A DNA stretch of 64,000 bases from CAWCKS01 sp963763485 (GCA_963763485.1 CAVXOW010000006.1:1054001-1118000); one strand, 5' to 3'; positions 35,047 through 46,144 are shown, counted from the stretch's first letter. Notes: generated by a model not told the origin, from the sequence alone. Program-made: numbers and translations.

Positions 35047-36371
35047 TCAGGTGCGATAAATGCGCTTCAATAGCCGCTCGGCATTGGCCATCGCGGTCTT
35101 GGAGTCGGCCTGGCCGGAGCAGTAGCTGGCGAACATGTCGACGACAATGAAGTCGGCGATCGCCTGCGCCGCCTTCTCACCCGGGTGACCAATGCCAGAT
35201 GCCGGCAACGTGCGCTTGCTTGTCACGCCGTAGGGCGCGTTCTTCGGATCGGAGGTCCACACCGGATTGGATTTCATAGGCGTTGAGCGTCTGGGTGAGA
35301 TAGCCGCGCGAGGCTATGAGCCACTTGTCGAATTGCTCCTTCTCGAGCATGAAGACGGTGAACGCTTTCGCCGCATTCGGATACTTCGTGAATTTAAACG
35401 CGAATATCGGCACCGTCAGGTGCAGCTCAGCCGGCTTGCCGATCGGGCCGACCGGCAACGTCGAATGGTGGATATCCTCGGCAAGGTCCTTCATCTTCGG
35501 ATCATCCTTGGCCGAGAGATAGATCGAAATGCCGTTCAGCGTGAGAAAGAGCTCGCCGGACAGGAACGCCTTGTTGTTCGAGGAGTCGTTCCACGAGGCG
35601 ACACCCGGAATGAAGGTGTCTGACAGCGCCTTCACATAGTCGAGCGCCTTCGCTGTCTCCGGTGAATTGATGATGACCTTGTCGTCCTTGTCGACGGTGT
35701 AGGCGCCGTGGCCCCACAGCGCCCAGTGCAGCCAGCCATTGGCGTCGCCGGTCGCGTGGCCGAGAGCAAAGCCCGCCGGGGTGTTGTTCTTCTTCAGCGC
35801 CTTGCACAACTCGAGGAAACCGGGGAAGTCAGTCGGGAACTTCGCGAAGCCCGCTTTGTCAGTCGCCGACTTGCGATAGGTCAAGGCGCCGCCGGCGGTC
35901 GCGACCGGGATACCCAGCCAGTTGTTGTTGAGCGTCACCGTCTTCATCGCGGCATCGGTCCAGCCGCCATACTTCTTACCGAGATAGTCGGCAACGTCGT
36001 TCATGTAGACGACCTTGTCGGGGAACAGCTGCGGCAGCGTGTGGGTACCCCAGACCATGTCCATGCCGGCCCCTGTATTGGCGGCCACCGACGCCTTCGG
36101 TACCTCGTCCTCGAACGATTCCTGAAAATACGTTCATCTCGGTGCCGGTCGCCTTCGAGAAGGCCGCGACCATGTCGTTGAAGGCCGCATCCTCGGACTC
36201 GACGAAGCGCTTCCAGCGCATCACGGTGAGCTTGGCGCCAGGCTCCGGCTTCCATTGCGACGTTTGCGCCCAGGCTTTGGCAAAGTTGAACAGCTGGTCG
36301 CCGGTTAGCATGGCGGCCGCCGCAGCCCCGCCCTGCAGCAGGCGTCTCCGATCGAAATCAAATCCACTCAT
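35047..36371 (-). pseudogene. carbohydrate ABC transporter substrate-binding protein, two frameshifts
   Basis: Starts with a Tat-like signal (FDFDRRRLLQGGAAAAAML) after a strong GGAGGAAA ribosome-binding site. Near 36126, within an AAAA run (plus strand), the frame shifts: ...EMNVF is followed in the next frame by the family sequence QESFEDEVPKAS...NTGAGMDMVWGTHTLP. Near 35275 a second shift separates TQTLNAYE from SNPVWTSDPKNAPY. The 1325-base span is two over a multiple of three, giving about 440 residues when corrected. By family it binds a carbohydrate or polyol in the periplasm. The first shift is clearly +1; the second may be +1 or -2. Confidence 0.87.
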
Positions 36372-36442
36372 GATGTGTTTCCTCCGCTAGTGCTTTGTTC
36401 GGCCGGTTGATCCGGCGCGTTTAGCGTTCTTCAGACAACGGC

Positions 36443-37505
<1,063 letters not shown>

Positions 37506-37612
37506 CAGTTTCTCTCCCTGTTGCCTTGATGTTGCCTTGGCTCCGATTTTTTGCGCAGGCTCTTGGCGGCCGCTTGTCCCGCACTTGCCGGCGGGTGAAG
37601 CTGAACCATAGC

Positions 37613-37684
37613 AGACTTTATCTGCGATCGGCTCCGAACAAAGTCTAACTTTTCTCGGGCGTTGCTACGTTGCAGCGATATCGC
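37613..37684. promoter_or_regulatory. candidate operators in the divergent promoter region
   Basis: The 276-base gap between the divergent ABC ATPase and dehydratase genes contains an inverted pair AGACTTT (37613-37619) / AAAGTCT (37640-37646) and a perfect palindrome GCGATATCGC (37675-37684). Such sites would allow one regulator to control both blocks. No regulator gene is in view, so the assignment is tentative. Confidence 0.3.
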
Positions 37685-37781
37685 ACGAAATGTAACCATC
37701 GCGATCAAGCGCGCATTGACGTACCACCCGCGTCTGGGATCGGCGCAAAGAACTTAACGCGTGCACTGCGGGAGACCCCAA

Positions 37782-39590
37782 ATGGACAAGCCGGCAAACG
37801 GTGGAAAAAAGCGCTCCCTTCGCTCCGAGCTCTGGTTTAACGACACCCACAACCCGAGCCTGACGGCGCACTATCTGGAGCGCTACCTGAACTACGGCCT
37901 GACCCGCCAGGAACTGCAGTCCGGCAGGCCGATCATCGGTATCGCGCAGACCGGCAGCGACCTGTCGCCGTGCAACCGCCACCACCTCGAGCTGGCGCAC
38001 CGCGTGCGCGAAGGCATTCGCGAGGCAGGCGGGGTAGCGATCGAATTCCCGGTGCATCCGATTCAGGAGACCGGCAAGCGGCCGACCGCTGCGCTTGACC
38101 GGAACCTCGCCTATCTCGGTCTGGTCGAGGTGTTGTTCGGCTACCCGCTGGACGGCGTCGTACTCACGACCGGTTGTGACAAGACCACGCCGGCCTGTCT
38201 GATGGCCGCGGCGACGGTCAACACTCCCGCGATCGTGCTCTCGGGCGGGCCGATGCTGAACGGCTGGTTCAACGGTGAGCGCACCGGCTCCGGCACCATT
38301 GTGTGGAAGGCGCGCGAGCGGCTGGCGGCAGGCGAAATCGACTACGAGCAGTTCGTAGAGCTGGTGGCCTCGTCTGCGCCATCGGCCGGTCATTGCAATA
38401 CGATGGGCACGGCGTCGACCATGAACTCGCTGGCGGAGGCGCTCGGCATGTCGCTGCCGGGATGCGCTGCGATTCCGGCGCCCTATCGCGAGCGCGGCCA
38501 GATTTCCTACGAGACCGGCAAGCGCATCGTCGAAATGGTGTGGCAGGATCTGAAGCCGTCGGACATTTTGACCCGCAAGGCGTTCGAGAACGCGATCGTC
38601 GTCAACTCGGCAATCGGCGGTTCGACAAATGCACCGATCCATCTCAACGCGCTGGCACGCCATGTCGGCGTCGAGCTCTCGATCAAGGACTGGCAGACGG
38701 TCGGCTACAAGGTACCGCTGCTGGTCAACCTGCAGCCGGCCGGTTTCTATCTCGGCGAGGAGTATCACCGCTCCGGCGGCGTGCCGACCGTGGTGCGCGA
38801 ACTGATGCAGCACGGCTTGATCCACAAGGACGCGCTGACGGTCAGCGGCAAGTCGATCGGTGAGAACTGCGCTGCAGCGAGGAAGCCGGACGGCGACGTC
38901 ATCTGGACGTTTGAGAAGCCGCTGGTGAAAGATGCCGGCTATATCGTGCTGCACGGTAACCTGTTCAATTCCGCGATCATGAAAACGGCCGTGATCTCGA
39001 AAGAATTTCGCGATCGCTACCTATCCAACCCGAAGGATCCGAACGCGTTCGAGGGCCGCGCCATCGTGTTCGAGGGGCCCGAGGACTATCACGACAACAT
39101 CGACGACCCCGCGCTCAATATCGACGAACACTGCATCCTGTTCATCCGCGGCACCGGACCGATCGGCTATCCCGGCGGCGCCGAGGTCGTGAACATGCAG
39201 CCGCCGGCGGCGCTGATCAAACGCGGCATCCACTCGCTGCCGTGCATCGGCGACGGCCGGCAGTCCGGCACGTCGGGCTCGCCGTCGATCCTCAACGCGT
39301 CGCCCGAGGCAGCCGCCAATGGCGGCCTCGCCATCCTGCAAACCGGCGATCGCGTTCGCATCGACCTCACAAAGGGCGAGGCCAACATCCTGATCCCGGA
39401 TAGCGAACTGCAACGCCGCCGCAACGAACTGGCCGCAAAGGGCGGCTTCAAGTACCCGCCGAACCACACGCCGTGGCAGGAATTGCACCGCTCCACGGTC
39501 GGCCAGCACGACACCGGCGCCTGCCTCGAACTCGCGACGCGTTACCACGACATCGCCGCGCGCTTCGGCACGCCGCGACATTCGCACTGA
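37782..39590 (+). CDS. IlvD/Edd family sugar-acid dehydratase (arabonate/xylonate dehydratase type)
   Basis: A 602-residue Fe-S dehydratase. Expected [2Fe-2S] cysteines lie in LSPCNRHHLEL, LTTGCDKTTPA and AGHCNTMGTASTMN, and the active-site Ser is in GDGRQSGTSGSPS. The larger size, N-terminal ELWFNDTHNPSLTAHYLERYLNYGLTRQELQSGRPIIGIAQTGSDL region and the C-terminal ATRYHDIA tail match the pentonate/hexonate dehydratase subgroup rather than IlvD of valine synthesis. It would make a 2-keto-3-deoxy acid. The start at 37782 follows GGGAGA; a GTG at 37761 is less likely. It diverges from the ABC block and precedes an SDR. Confidence 0.9.
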   Translation: MDKPANGGKKRSLRSELWFNDTHNPSLTAHYLERYLNYGLTRQELQSGRPIIGIAQTGSDLSPCNRHHLELAHRVREGIREAGGVAIEFPVHPIQETGKRPTAALDRNLAYLGLVEVLFGYPLDGVVLTTGCDKTTPACLMAAATVNTPAIVLSGGPMLNGWFNGERTGSGTIVWKARERLAAGEIDYEQFVELVASSAPSAGHCNTMGTASTMNSLAEALGMSLPGCAAIPAPYRERGQISYETGKRIVEMVWQDLKPSDILTRKAFENAIVVNSAIGGSTNAPIHLNALARHVGVELSIKDWQTVGYKVPLLVNLQPAGFYLGEEYHRSGGVPTVVRELMQHGLIHKDALTVSGKSIGENCAAARKPDGDVIWTFEKPLVKDAGYIVLHGNLFNSAIMKTAVISKEFRDRYLSNPKDPNAFEGRAIVFEGPEDYHDNIDDPALNIDEHCILFIRGTGPIGYPGGAEVVNMQPPAALIKRGIHSLPCIGDGRQSGTSGSPSILNASPEAAANGGLAILQTGDRVRIDLTKGEANILIPDSELQRRRNELAAKGGFKYPPNHTPWQELHRSTVGQHDTGACLELATRYHDIAARFGTPRHSH

Positions 39591-39605
39591 CCGCGGAGGC
39601 GCGGC

Positions 39606-40341
39606 ATGGCAGGGCGTCTGCAGGGAAAGCGCGCGTTCGTCACGGCGGCGGGCGCCGGCATCGGCCGCGCCTGCGCGATCGCGTTTGCGCGCGAAGGCGC
39701 GTCAGTGGTCGCGACCGATGTTGATGACAAGGCGCTCGCTGCGGTCAAAGCGGGCGGCGCGCAGGAGGTCGCAAGAGCTTGACGTACGTGACACCGCAGC
39801 GGTCAACGCCATCGCCGCGCGCGTCGGCAAGGTCGACATCCTGCTCAACGCCGCGGGCTTCGTGCATAACGGCACCGTGCTCGACTGCTCCGAGGACGAC
39901 TGGGATTTCTCGTTCGACCTCAACGTCAAATCGATGCATCGCACGATCAAGGCATTCTTGCCTGCAATGCTCAGTGGTGGGGGCGGCTCGATCATCAATA
40001 TCTCGTCGGCCGCCGGCGTGTTCAAGGCGGCGCCCAACCGTTACGTCTACGGTGCGACCAAGGCTGCGATCGCAGCGCTGACGCGCGCCGTCGCCGCCGA
40101 CTTCGTCACCAGGGGCATCCGTTGCAACGCAATCTGCCCGGGCACGATCGAGACGCCGTCGATGCTCGGCCGCGCCGCGTCGCTCGGCGCCGGTGGCCGT
40201 GAAATGTTCGTCAGCCGGCAGCCGATGGGCCGACTCGGCACGGCTGAGGAGATCGCCGCGCTTGCGGTCTATCTGGCAAGCGACGAGAGCGCGTTCACCA
40301 CGGGTGTCGCCCACATCATCGACGGCGGCTGGACGCTTTAA
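39606..40341 (+). pseudogene. SDR family oxidoreductase, frameshifted
   Basis: The first 58 codons, with the TAAGAGIGRACA cofactor motif, end at a TGA (39780-39782). The family sequence continues in the next frame from ELDVRDTAAV, through NAAGFVHNG, SSAAG, YGATKAAI (Tyr-x3-Lys) and the C-terminal HIIDGGWTL. A single extra base near 39771 explains this; the 736-base span is one over a multiple of three, and the corrected 244 residues is normal. It starts 15 bases after the dehydratase gene, so it was probably co-transcribed with it and acts on the same sugar or sugar acid. Confidence 0.85.
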
Positions 40342-40346
40342 CCCTT

Positions 40347-40467
40347 CGTCATTGTGAGGGATGCGCAGCCGATGAAGCAATCCAGTTCTTTCTCGTGGCT
40401 CTGGATTGCTTCGCGGAATTTATCATTGGGCCGCGCGTTCGCGCGGACCCGTTGGCTCGCAATGACG
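40347..40467. repeat. inverted-repeat element (CGTCATTGTGAGG...GCTCGCAATGACG)
   Basis: A longer relative of the element at 6420-6503. The ends CGTCATTGTGAG and CTCGCAATGACG pair imperfectly, the inner AAGCAATCCAG/CTGGATTGCTT pair perfectly, and a GCGCGTTCGCGC hairpin follows. Confidence 0.8.
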
Positions 40468-40563
40468 GCAAACAGCGACGCCCCTCAAAAAGCGAGTTGA
40501 AACTACCCTCGCAAGTCATCATCCTCCGCGCAATTTGACAGACCCAAAACACGAAGGATCGAC

Positions 40564-41403
40564 ATGGCAGACTTCGACCTGAGCGGCGGCGTGGCCGTTG
40601 TGACCGGCGCGGCTTCGGGAATTGGCGCGGCGCTGGCGCGCGGCCTTGCCGCCAAGGGATGCAATCTCGCGCTGGCCGACCGCGACGCCGCGGGCCTTGC
40701 CAAATCGGCGACGGTAGCCCGCGAAAAGGGCGTGAAGGTCTCCGAGCACGTGCTCGACGTCTCCGACGCCAAGGCAATCGCGGCGATCCCCGAGCAGGTG
40801 CTGGCGCAGCACAATCGCGTCAATGTGCTGATCAACAATGCCGGCGTTGCGCTCGGCGGCACGTTCGCGCAGACCGACCTCGCCGATTTCGAATGGCTGA
40901 TGAACATCAACTTCTACGGCGTAATACGAATGACACACGCGTTCCTGCCCTACCTGCAGCGCGAGCAGAAAGCGCAGATTGTCAACATCTCCAGCATTTT
41001 CGGCATCATCGCGCCGCCGGGACAGACCGCGTACTGCGCCAGCAAGTTCGGCGTCCGCGGTTTTTCCGAGTCGCTGCGTCATGAGCTCATTGGTTCGAGC
41101 ATCGGCGTCACCGTGGTACACCCGGGCGGCATTGCGACCAACATCGCCGAGAACGCGCGCAACCCGAAGGGCGTCAACAGCGACGAGGTCGAGCGGCGGC
41201 GCAAGCGTGCCCGGCAGATGCTGACGCTGAGCCCCGACACTGCGGCGGCGACCATCATCGACGGTATCGAGAGGCGCGCATGGCGTGTCTTGATCGGCTC
41301 CGACGCCAAGCGCGTCGCACTACTGCAGCGACTGTTTCCTGTGCGTTACTGGAACATCATCCGCCGCGGCGCGCCTGCAGAAGACCAGGCGGAGGCCCGC
41401 TAA
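40564..41403 (+). CDS. SDR family NAD(P)-dependent oxidoreductase
   Basis: A 279-residue SDR. The TGAASGIGAALARGLA motif is at about residues 14-29, NNAGVALGG near 92, the catalytic Ser in ISSIFG and YCASKFGVRGFSESL with the Tyr-x3-Lys pair. The C-terminal tail (RYWNIIRRG) resembles SDRs that act with lipid or steroid-type substrates, but the substrate is unknown. One base separates it from the alpha/beta-hydrolase gene, and a third gene (SDR) overlaps that, so the three form one operon. Confidence 0.9.
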   Translation: MADFDLSGGVAVVTGAASGIGAALARGLAAKGCNLALADRDAAGLAKSATVAREKGVKVSEHVLDVSDAKAIAAIPEQVLAQHNRVNVLINNAGVALGGTFAQTDLADFEWLMNINFYGVIRMTHAFLPYLQREQKAQIVNISSIFGIIAPPGQTAYCASKFGVRGFSESLRHELIGSSIGVTVVHPGGIATNIAENARNPKGVNSDEVERRRKRARQMLTLSPDTAAATIIDGIERRAWRVLIGSDAKRVALLQRLFPVRYWNIIRRGAPAEDQAEAR

Positions 41404-41404
41404 C

Positions 41405-42334
41405 ATGGCCAGCGTCCGCGCCCATCTCGCCTCGTTCCTGGTCAAGCGCCGCATCCGCAGCAAGCTCGCGCGCATCACCGACGTGAAGGACATCAGAAAA
41501 GTGTTCGGCCAGACGCATCCGCCGCTGCCGAAGGAGGTCTTGTTTCATGGCGCGACGCTCGGCGGCATCAATGGCGAATGGGCAGAGCGATCGACGGCGG
41601 CAAGGACGACGATGATGTACATCCACGGCGGCGGGTTCGTGGCCTGCTCGCCGCAGACCCATCGGCCGATCACCGCCGCGTTCGCCACGCGCGGGTTTCG
41701 CGTATTCGCGCCGGCCTACCGGCTGGCGCCGGAGCATCCGTTTCCCGCGGCGGTCGACGATGCGGTCGCAGCGTGGCGCGCGCTGCGCCAGGAGATTGAC
41801 GGTCCGATCGTCGTTGCCGGCGATTCCGCGGGCGGCAACCTTGCGTTGGCCCTGATGATTTCTCTGCGCGACCGGCGCGAAGATCTGCCCGAGGCAGCCG
41901 CGCTGTTTTCGCCGGCGACCGATTTTGCCGGCACCGGCGATTCCCACCATGAGAACAGCCAGCGCGACGCCATGTTTCGCCCGGAGATTCTCGAGCAGTT
42001 TCGCAACGCCTATCTTGGAAATGCCGATCCGAAGAACCCGCTGGTGTCGCCGCTCTACGCTGACCTGAGGGGCTTGCCGCCGCTGTTCATCGAGGTCGGT
42101 CAGCGGGAAGTGCTCCGTGACGACGCCGTGCGGCTGGCCGAACGCGCGCGCGGCGCGGGCGTCCATGCGGAGTTGAAGGTCTGGCCGGTCGTGCCGCACG
42201 TCTGGCAGATGGCCGATGCCTTCATTCCGGAGGCGCGGCGCTCGCTTGATGCCGCCGCAAACTTCCTGCACGGTCGTGCCAGCGCCGCGGCCAGCGCGGC
42301 CGAGCCGGAACGCGTGAAGGAGATGAGCCAATGA
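41405..42334 (+). CDS. alpha/beta hydrolase (HSL family esterase)
   Basis: A 309-residue hormone-sensitive-lipase-type esterase. The oxyanion motif HGGG is in MYIHGGGFVAC (about residue 75), the nucleophile is in GDSAGGNLALAL (about residue 145), and the acid and His are in LPPLFIEVGQREVLRDDAVRL and VVPHVWQMAD. It hydrolyses a short or medium ester. It sits between two SDR genes with a 1-base gap upstream and a 4-base overlap (ATGA) downstream, which strongly suggests a shared pathway. Confidence 0.92.
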   Translation: MASVRAHLASFLVKRRIRSKLARITDVKDIRKVFGQTHPPLPKEVLFHGATLGGINGEWAERSTAARTTMMYIHGGGFVACSPQTHRPITAAFATRGFRVFAPAYRLAPEHPFPAAVDDAVAAWRALRQEIDGPIVVAGDSAGGNLALALMISLRDRREDLPEAAALFSPATDFAGTGDSHHENSQRDAMFRPEILEQFRNAYLGNADPKNPLVSPLYADLRGLPPLFIEVGQREVLRDDAVRLAERARGAGVHAELKVWPVVPHVWQMADAFIPEARRSLDAAANFLHGRASAAASAAEPERVKEMSQ

Positions 42335-43074
42335 GGCTGAAGGACAAGGTCGCGATCGTCACCGGTGGCGGCTCGGGATTCGGCGAGGGCATCGTCAAAA
42401 AATTCGTGGCCGAGGGCGCCAAGGTCATCGTCGCCGATCGCGATGCCCGGGCCGCCGAGCGAGTTGCTGCGTCCGTCGGCAGTGCGGCGCGCGCGGTAGC
42501 TGCCGACGTCAGCGTCGACGCCGATGTCGCGCGCATGGTGAAGTCGGCCGAGCAGTTCGGCGCGCTCGACATTCTCGTCAACAATGCCGGCATCGGCCAC
42601 ATGCCGCAGCCGCTGGAGACGCTCGACGAGAAGACCTTCGACCAGATCCTCGCCATCAACGTGAAGTCGATCTATCTCGCCGCGCGCCACGTGGTACCGC
42701 TGTTCAAGCAGCGCAAAAAGGGCGTGATCCTCAACATCGCCTCGACCGCAGGTGTCAGCCCGCGCCCGAACCTGACCTGGTACAACTCGTCGAAGGGCTG
42801 GGTGATCACCGCCACGCGCAGCATGGCGGTCGAGCTTGCGCCGTCAGGCATTCGCGTCAACGCGCTCAATCCGGTGGCCGGCGAAACGCCGCTACTGAAG
42901 ACCTTCATGGGCAGTGATACGCCGGAGGTGCGGGCAAAATTTCTGTCGACCATTCCGCTTGGTCGCTTCTCGACGCCGGAAGACATCGCCAACGCGTCGG
43001 TGTTCCTGTGCTCGGACGAAGCCAGCATGATCACCGGCGTTGCCGTGGAGGTTGACGGCGGGCGGTGTATTTAG
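42331..43074 (+). CDS. SDR family oxidoreductase (3-ketoacyl-reductase/glucose-dehydrogenase type)
   Basis: A 247-residue SDR with TGGGSGFGEGIVKKF at residues 12-26, NNAGIGHMPQP, ASTAGVSPRPNL and YNSSKGWVI (catalytic Tyr-x3-Lys). The C-terminus EVDGGRCI is typical. The start ATG overlaps the stop of the esterase gene (ATGA). Substrate unknown. It ends seven bases before the convergent amidase gene. Confidence 0.92.
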   Translation: MRLKDKVAIVTGGGSGFGEGIVKKFVAEGAKVIVADRDARAAERVAASVGSAARAVAADVSVDADVARMVKSAEQFGALDILVNNAGIGHMPQPLETLDEKTFDQILAINVKSIYLAARHVVPLFKQRKKGVILNIASTAGVSPRPNLTWYNSSKGWVITATRSMAVELAPSGIRVNALNPVAGETPLLKTFMGSDTPEVRAKFLSTIPLGRFSTPEDIANASVFLCSDEASMITGVAVEVDGGRCI

Positions 43075-43080
43075 CCGCCG

Positions 43081-44475
43081 CTACGCCGTCTTCGGCGGCT
43101 TTGGCCATGCGATCGGGCCGCGCCAGGTCTCGTAAAGCTTGGCGACCTGCAGCACCGCAAGATCGTCAAAGCGCGGGCCGACGATCTGCAAGCCGATCGG
43201 CAGGCCGGCTTTCGTGAAGCCACAGTTGATCGAGGCGGCCGGATTTTCCGCCATGTTCCACGGCAGCGTGAAGGCGATGTGCTCGAACGGCCGCTCGGGA
43301 TCGTTGATCGGCGACGCCCACTCGGCAGGGAATGTCACAACAGGCGCCGTCGGCGACAGCACGAGGTCGACGTTCTGGAACAGCCGCGCCGCGCCTTTCC
43401 GCATCTCGTTGGTCTGGCTGTAGCCCCTGATCACGGCAACGCCAGAAACCTTGGCGCCCTTCTCCGCCCAGCGCAGAATGTAAGGCAGAATTTTTTCACG
43501 CGTCGCAGGATCGAAACCTTCGATGTCGCTCCACAATCGTGCGCGCCAGAAATCGTCGAGACCGTCGAGCATCTCGCGGGTCAGCACCGGCGCAACTTCG
43601 GTGACGACAGCGCCCGCCTGCTCGAATTTTCTTGCGGCGGCGATCACGGCATCGCGGACTTCGCTCTCGACGGGAAGCCCGCAACCCGCATTCATCATCA
43701 GGCCGATGCGCTTACCCTTCACGTCGGTTTTCAGATCGAACCAGTTGATATCAGCCGGCGGCAGGCTCATGGCGTCACGCCAGTCCGGCCGCGACAGTGT
43801 CACCATCAGCAGGACGGAATCCTCGACTGTGCGGGTCATCGGGCCCGCGACGCGGCCAAAATAAAACGGATCAACAGGGACACGCCCGTAACTCGGCTTG
43901 AGGCCGAACAGCGCACACCAGCCCGACGGCAAACGAATTGAGCCGCCGATATCGGTGCCGATATGCAGCGGTCCGTAACCCGCGGCGCCGGCGGCGGCGG
44001 TGCCGGAGCTTGACCCGCCGGGGTTCTTGGAGAGGTCCCATGGATTGCGCGTCAGCGGATGAAAGCTCGAGACGCCGGATGACAGCATCGCGTAATCCGG
44101 CGAGGTCGTCTTGGCGAAGATGATCGCGCCGTCCTCGCGCAGTCGCGCCGGCGCCGGCGCGTCCTCAGTGGCCGGCACAAGCGTGGTCGCGGCCGACCCG
44201 AGCGGCACGGGATCGCCCTTGGTCGCGATCAGTTCCTTCACCGTCACCGGCACGCCGTCGAGCGGGCCCTTCGGCATTCCCGTCGCCCAGCGCGCTGCGG
44301 AAGCCTTGGCCTCCTCGCGACCAGCCTCGGGCCGATAAAGGTAGAGCGCCTGCAGCTTCGGCTCCCAGGCGGCGATATGCTTTTCGAGCCAGTTGAAATA
44401 CTCGACGGGCGACAGCGTCCGGTCGCGGTACTTTCGCAGCAGGTCGAGCGCGGATAAATCGGCAAGATCAGTCAT
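43081..44475 (-). CDS. amidase (amidase-signature family)
   Basis: A 464-residue amidase-signature enzyme. The catalytic Lys is in VPVTVKELIA (about residue 80), the signature is NPGGSSSGTAAAGAAGYGPLHIGTDIGGSIRLPSGWCALFGLKPS (about residues 150-195), with the Ser-cisSer pair and nucleophile as expected. It is the last gene of a reverse-strand run that also encodes a peptide-type ABC importer, 17 bases after the ATPase gene, so it probably hydrolyses an imported amide. Substrate unknown. Confidence 0.92.
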   Translation of the reverse strand: MTDLADLSALDLLRKYRDRTLSPVEYFNWLEKHIAAWEPKLQALYLYRPEAGREEAKASAARWATGMPKGPLDGVPVTVKELIATKGDPVPLGSAATTLVPATEDAPAPARLREDGAIIFAKTTSPDYAMLSSGVSSFHPLTRNPWDLSKNPGGSSSGTAAAGAAGYGPLHIGTDIGGSIRLPSGWCALFGLKPSYGRVPVDPFYFGRVAGPMTRTVEDSVLLMVTLSRPDWRDAMSLPPADINWFDLKTDVKGKRIGLMMNAGCGLPVESEVRDAVIAAARKFEQAGAVVTEVAPVLTREMLDGLDDFWRARLWSDIEGFDPATREKILPYILRWAEKGAKVSGVAVIRGYSQTNEMRKGAARLFQNVDLVLSPTAPVVTFPAEWASPINDPERPFEHIAFTLPWNMAENPAASINCGFTKAGLPIGLQIVGPRFDDLAVLQVAKLYETWRGPIAWPKPPKTA

Positions 44476-44492
44476 CGTTCAAATTCAACCTC

Positions 44493-45329
44493 TCAACCAC
44501 TCGCCGTCTTCGGCCGCTTGCTGCGCCGCCCGATCACGTCGAGCGTCGGTTCGGCATCGAGAAGGCGCTGGGTATACTCCTGCTGCGGATGGTGCAGCAC
44601 GTCCTTGGTCGCACCCATCTCGATCAGGCGACCGGCATACATCACGCCGACCCGGTCGGCGATCTCCTCGATCACACCGAGATTGTGGCTGATGAACAGC
44701 ACAGTCAATCCGTTGCGCGCCTTGAGCTCCATCAACAGCCGCAAAATCTGCGCCTGCACCGACAGGTCGAGCGCCGAGACCGCTTCGTCGGCGACGATCA
44801 GCTTCGGCTTGGTAATCAGCGCGCGCGCAATCGCGATGCGCTGCCGCTGGCCGCCGGAGAATTCGTGCGGGTACCGCACCGCATCAGTCACCTTCAGCCC
44901 GACGCTTTCAAGCACCTCGGCAACCATGACGTCGCGCTCACGCTTGCTGTGGCCCCCGTCCAGATGCAAGGGCTCAGCGATGATGCGGCCGACCGAATGG
45001 CGGGGATCAAGCGAGCCGTAAGGGTCCTGGAACACCATCTGGAAGTCCCGCCTGCGCTGCCGCAGTGCGCTCGCCGAAAGCTGAAACAGCGGGTCGCCTT
45101 CCAGCAGCACCTCACCAAAGGTCGGGCGGTCGAGCGCCATCACGATGCGCGCGAGCGTCGACTTGCCACAGCCGCTCTCGCCGACGATCCCGAGCACAGA
45201 CCCCTGCTCGAGCGTGAACGATACATCGCTCACCGCGCGCAACACCTTGCCCGACGACAGGCCCTGCGGCGTGCGCAGCGCGTAGTCGCGCGTCAGATGT
45301 TTTACGTCGAGCAGAGCGGGCGCACTCAC
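44493..45329 (-). CDS. peptide/nickel-type ABC transporter ATPase (DppF/OppF type)
   Basis: A 278-residue ATPase. Walker A is GESGCGKST (about residue 46), the signature is FSGGQRQRIAIARAL, Walker B is LIVADEAVSALD and the switch is FISHNLGVI. The C-terminal YTQRLLDAEP segment is typical of OppF/DppF. The GTG start at 45329 overlaps the preceding ATPase stop by four bases (GTGA) and follows GGAGG. It is one of a pair of ATPases for the DppB/DppC-type permease below. Confidence 0.93.
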   Translation of the reverse strand: MSAPALLDVKHLTRDYALRTPQGLSSGKVLRAVSDVSFTLEQGSVLGIVGESGCGKSTLARIVMALDRPTFGEVLLEGDPLFQLSASALRQRRRDFQMVFQDPYGSLDPRHSVGRIIAEPLHLDGGHSKRERDVMVAEVLESVGLKVTDAVRYPHEFSGGQRQRIAIARALITKPKLIVADEAVSALDLSVQAQILRLLMELKARNGLTVLFISHNLGVIEEIADRVGVMYAGRLIEMGATKDVLHHPQQEYTQRLLDAEPTLDVIGRRSKRPKTASG

Positions 45330-46144
45330 GGCCGCGCCTCCTTCATGCCGGCGGCGAGACTGCCGCGGGTGCGGCGCGGCATCGCGGCAAGCAGGCTCTG
45401 CGTATAGGCCGCACTCGGCGCGCGCAGCACCTGCGCGGTCGGTCCCTGCTCCATCTGTTTGCCGCCGAACATCACCAGCGTGCGGTCGGCGATACGTCCG
45501 ATCACGCCAATGTCGTGGGAGATGAAGATCAGCGACATCCCCATATCGGTGACGAGATCGTCGAGGATGTCGAGAATCTCTTTCTGCACGGTGACGTCGA
45601 GTGCGGTGGTCGGCTCGTCGGCGATCAAGAGCTGCGGCTTCAGGGCAAGCGCAATGGCGATGCCGACGCGCTGGCGCTGGCCGCCGGACAATTCGTGCGG
45701 ATAGGCATCGATGCGCCGAGCAGCTTCCGGAATGCGGACGCGCTCCAGCAGTTCGATCGCTCGTGCGCGCGCCGCGCGCTGCGAGACGCCGGTGTGCAGG
45801 ACCACACCTTCGGCGATCTGGGCGCCGACCCGCTGCGCCGGATTGAGCGCCGTCATCGGCTCCTGGAAGATCATGCCGATGCGGCCGCCGCGGATCTGGC
45901 ACATCGCAGGCTCCGACAGCACCAGCAGGTTGTGGTCGCCGAGCCAGATCTCGCCGGTGGGTTTGGCGATTGCCGGCAGCAGCCGCATGATCGCCAGCGC
46001 CAGCATGGTCTTGCCCGAACCGGACTCGCCGACCACGCCGAGTGTCTCGCCCTGCGCAAGCTCGAACGAAATGTCGTCGACCACGCGCGCGGTGACACCA
46101 TCAGAGCCGACGATATCGATCGACAGTGCCTTGACCTTGAGCAT
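45326..46144 (-). CDS. peptide/nickel-type ABC transporter ATPase (DppD/OppD type)
   Basis: A 272-residue ATPase with Walker A GESGSGKTM (about residue 41), signature LSGGQRQRVGIAIAL, Walker B LLIADEPTTALDVTV, and switch FISHDIGVIG. The C-terminal YTQSLLAAMP segment fits OppD/DppD. It overlaps the permease gene upstream by one base (TGATG) and the second ATPase downstream by four. The frame extends far upstream but overlaps the permease gene, so 46144 is the start. Confidence 0.93.
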   Translation of the reverse strand: MLKVKALSIDIVGSDGVTARVVDDISFELAQGETLGVVGESGSGKTMLALAIMRLLPAIAKPTGEIWLGDHNLLVLSEPAMCQIRGGRIGMIFQEPMTALNPAQRVGAQIAEGVVLHTGVSQRAARARAIELLERVRIPEAARRIDAYPHELSGGQRQRVGIAIALALKPQLLIADEPTTALDVTVQKEILDILDDLVTDMGMSLIFISHDIGVIGRIADRTLVMFGGKQMEQGPTAQVLRAPSAAYTQSLLAAMPRRTRGSLAAGMKEARP

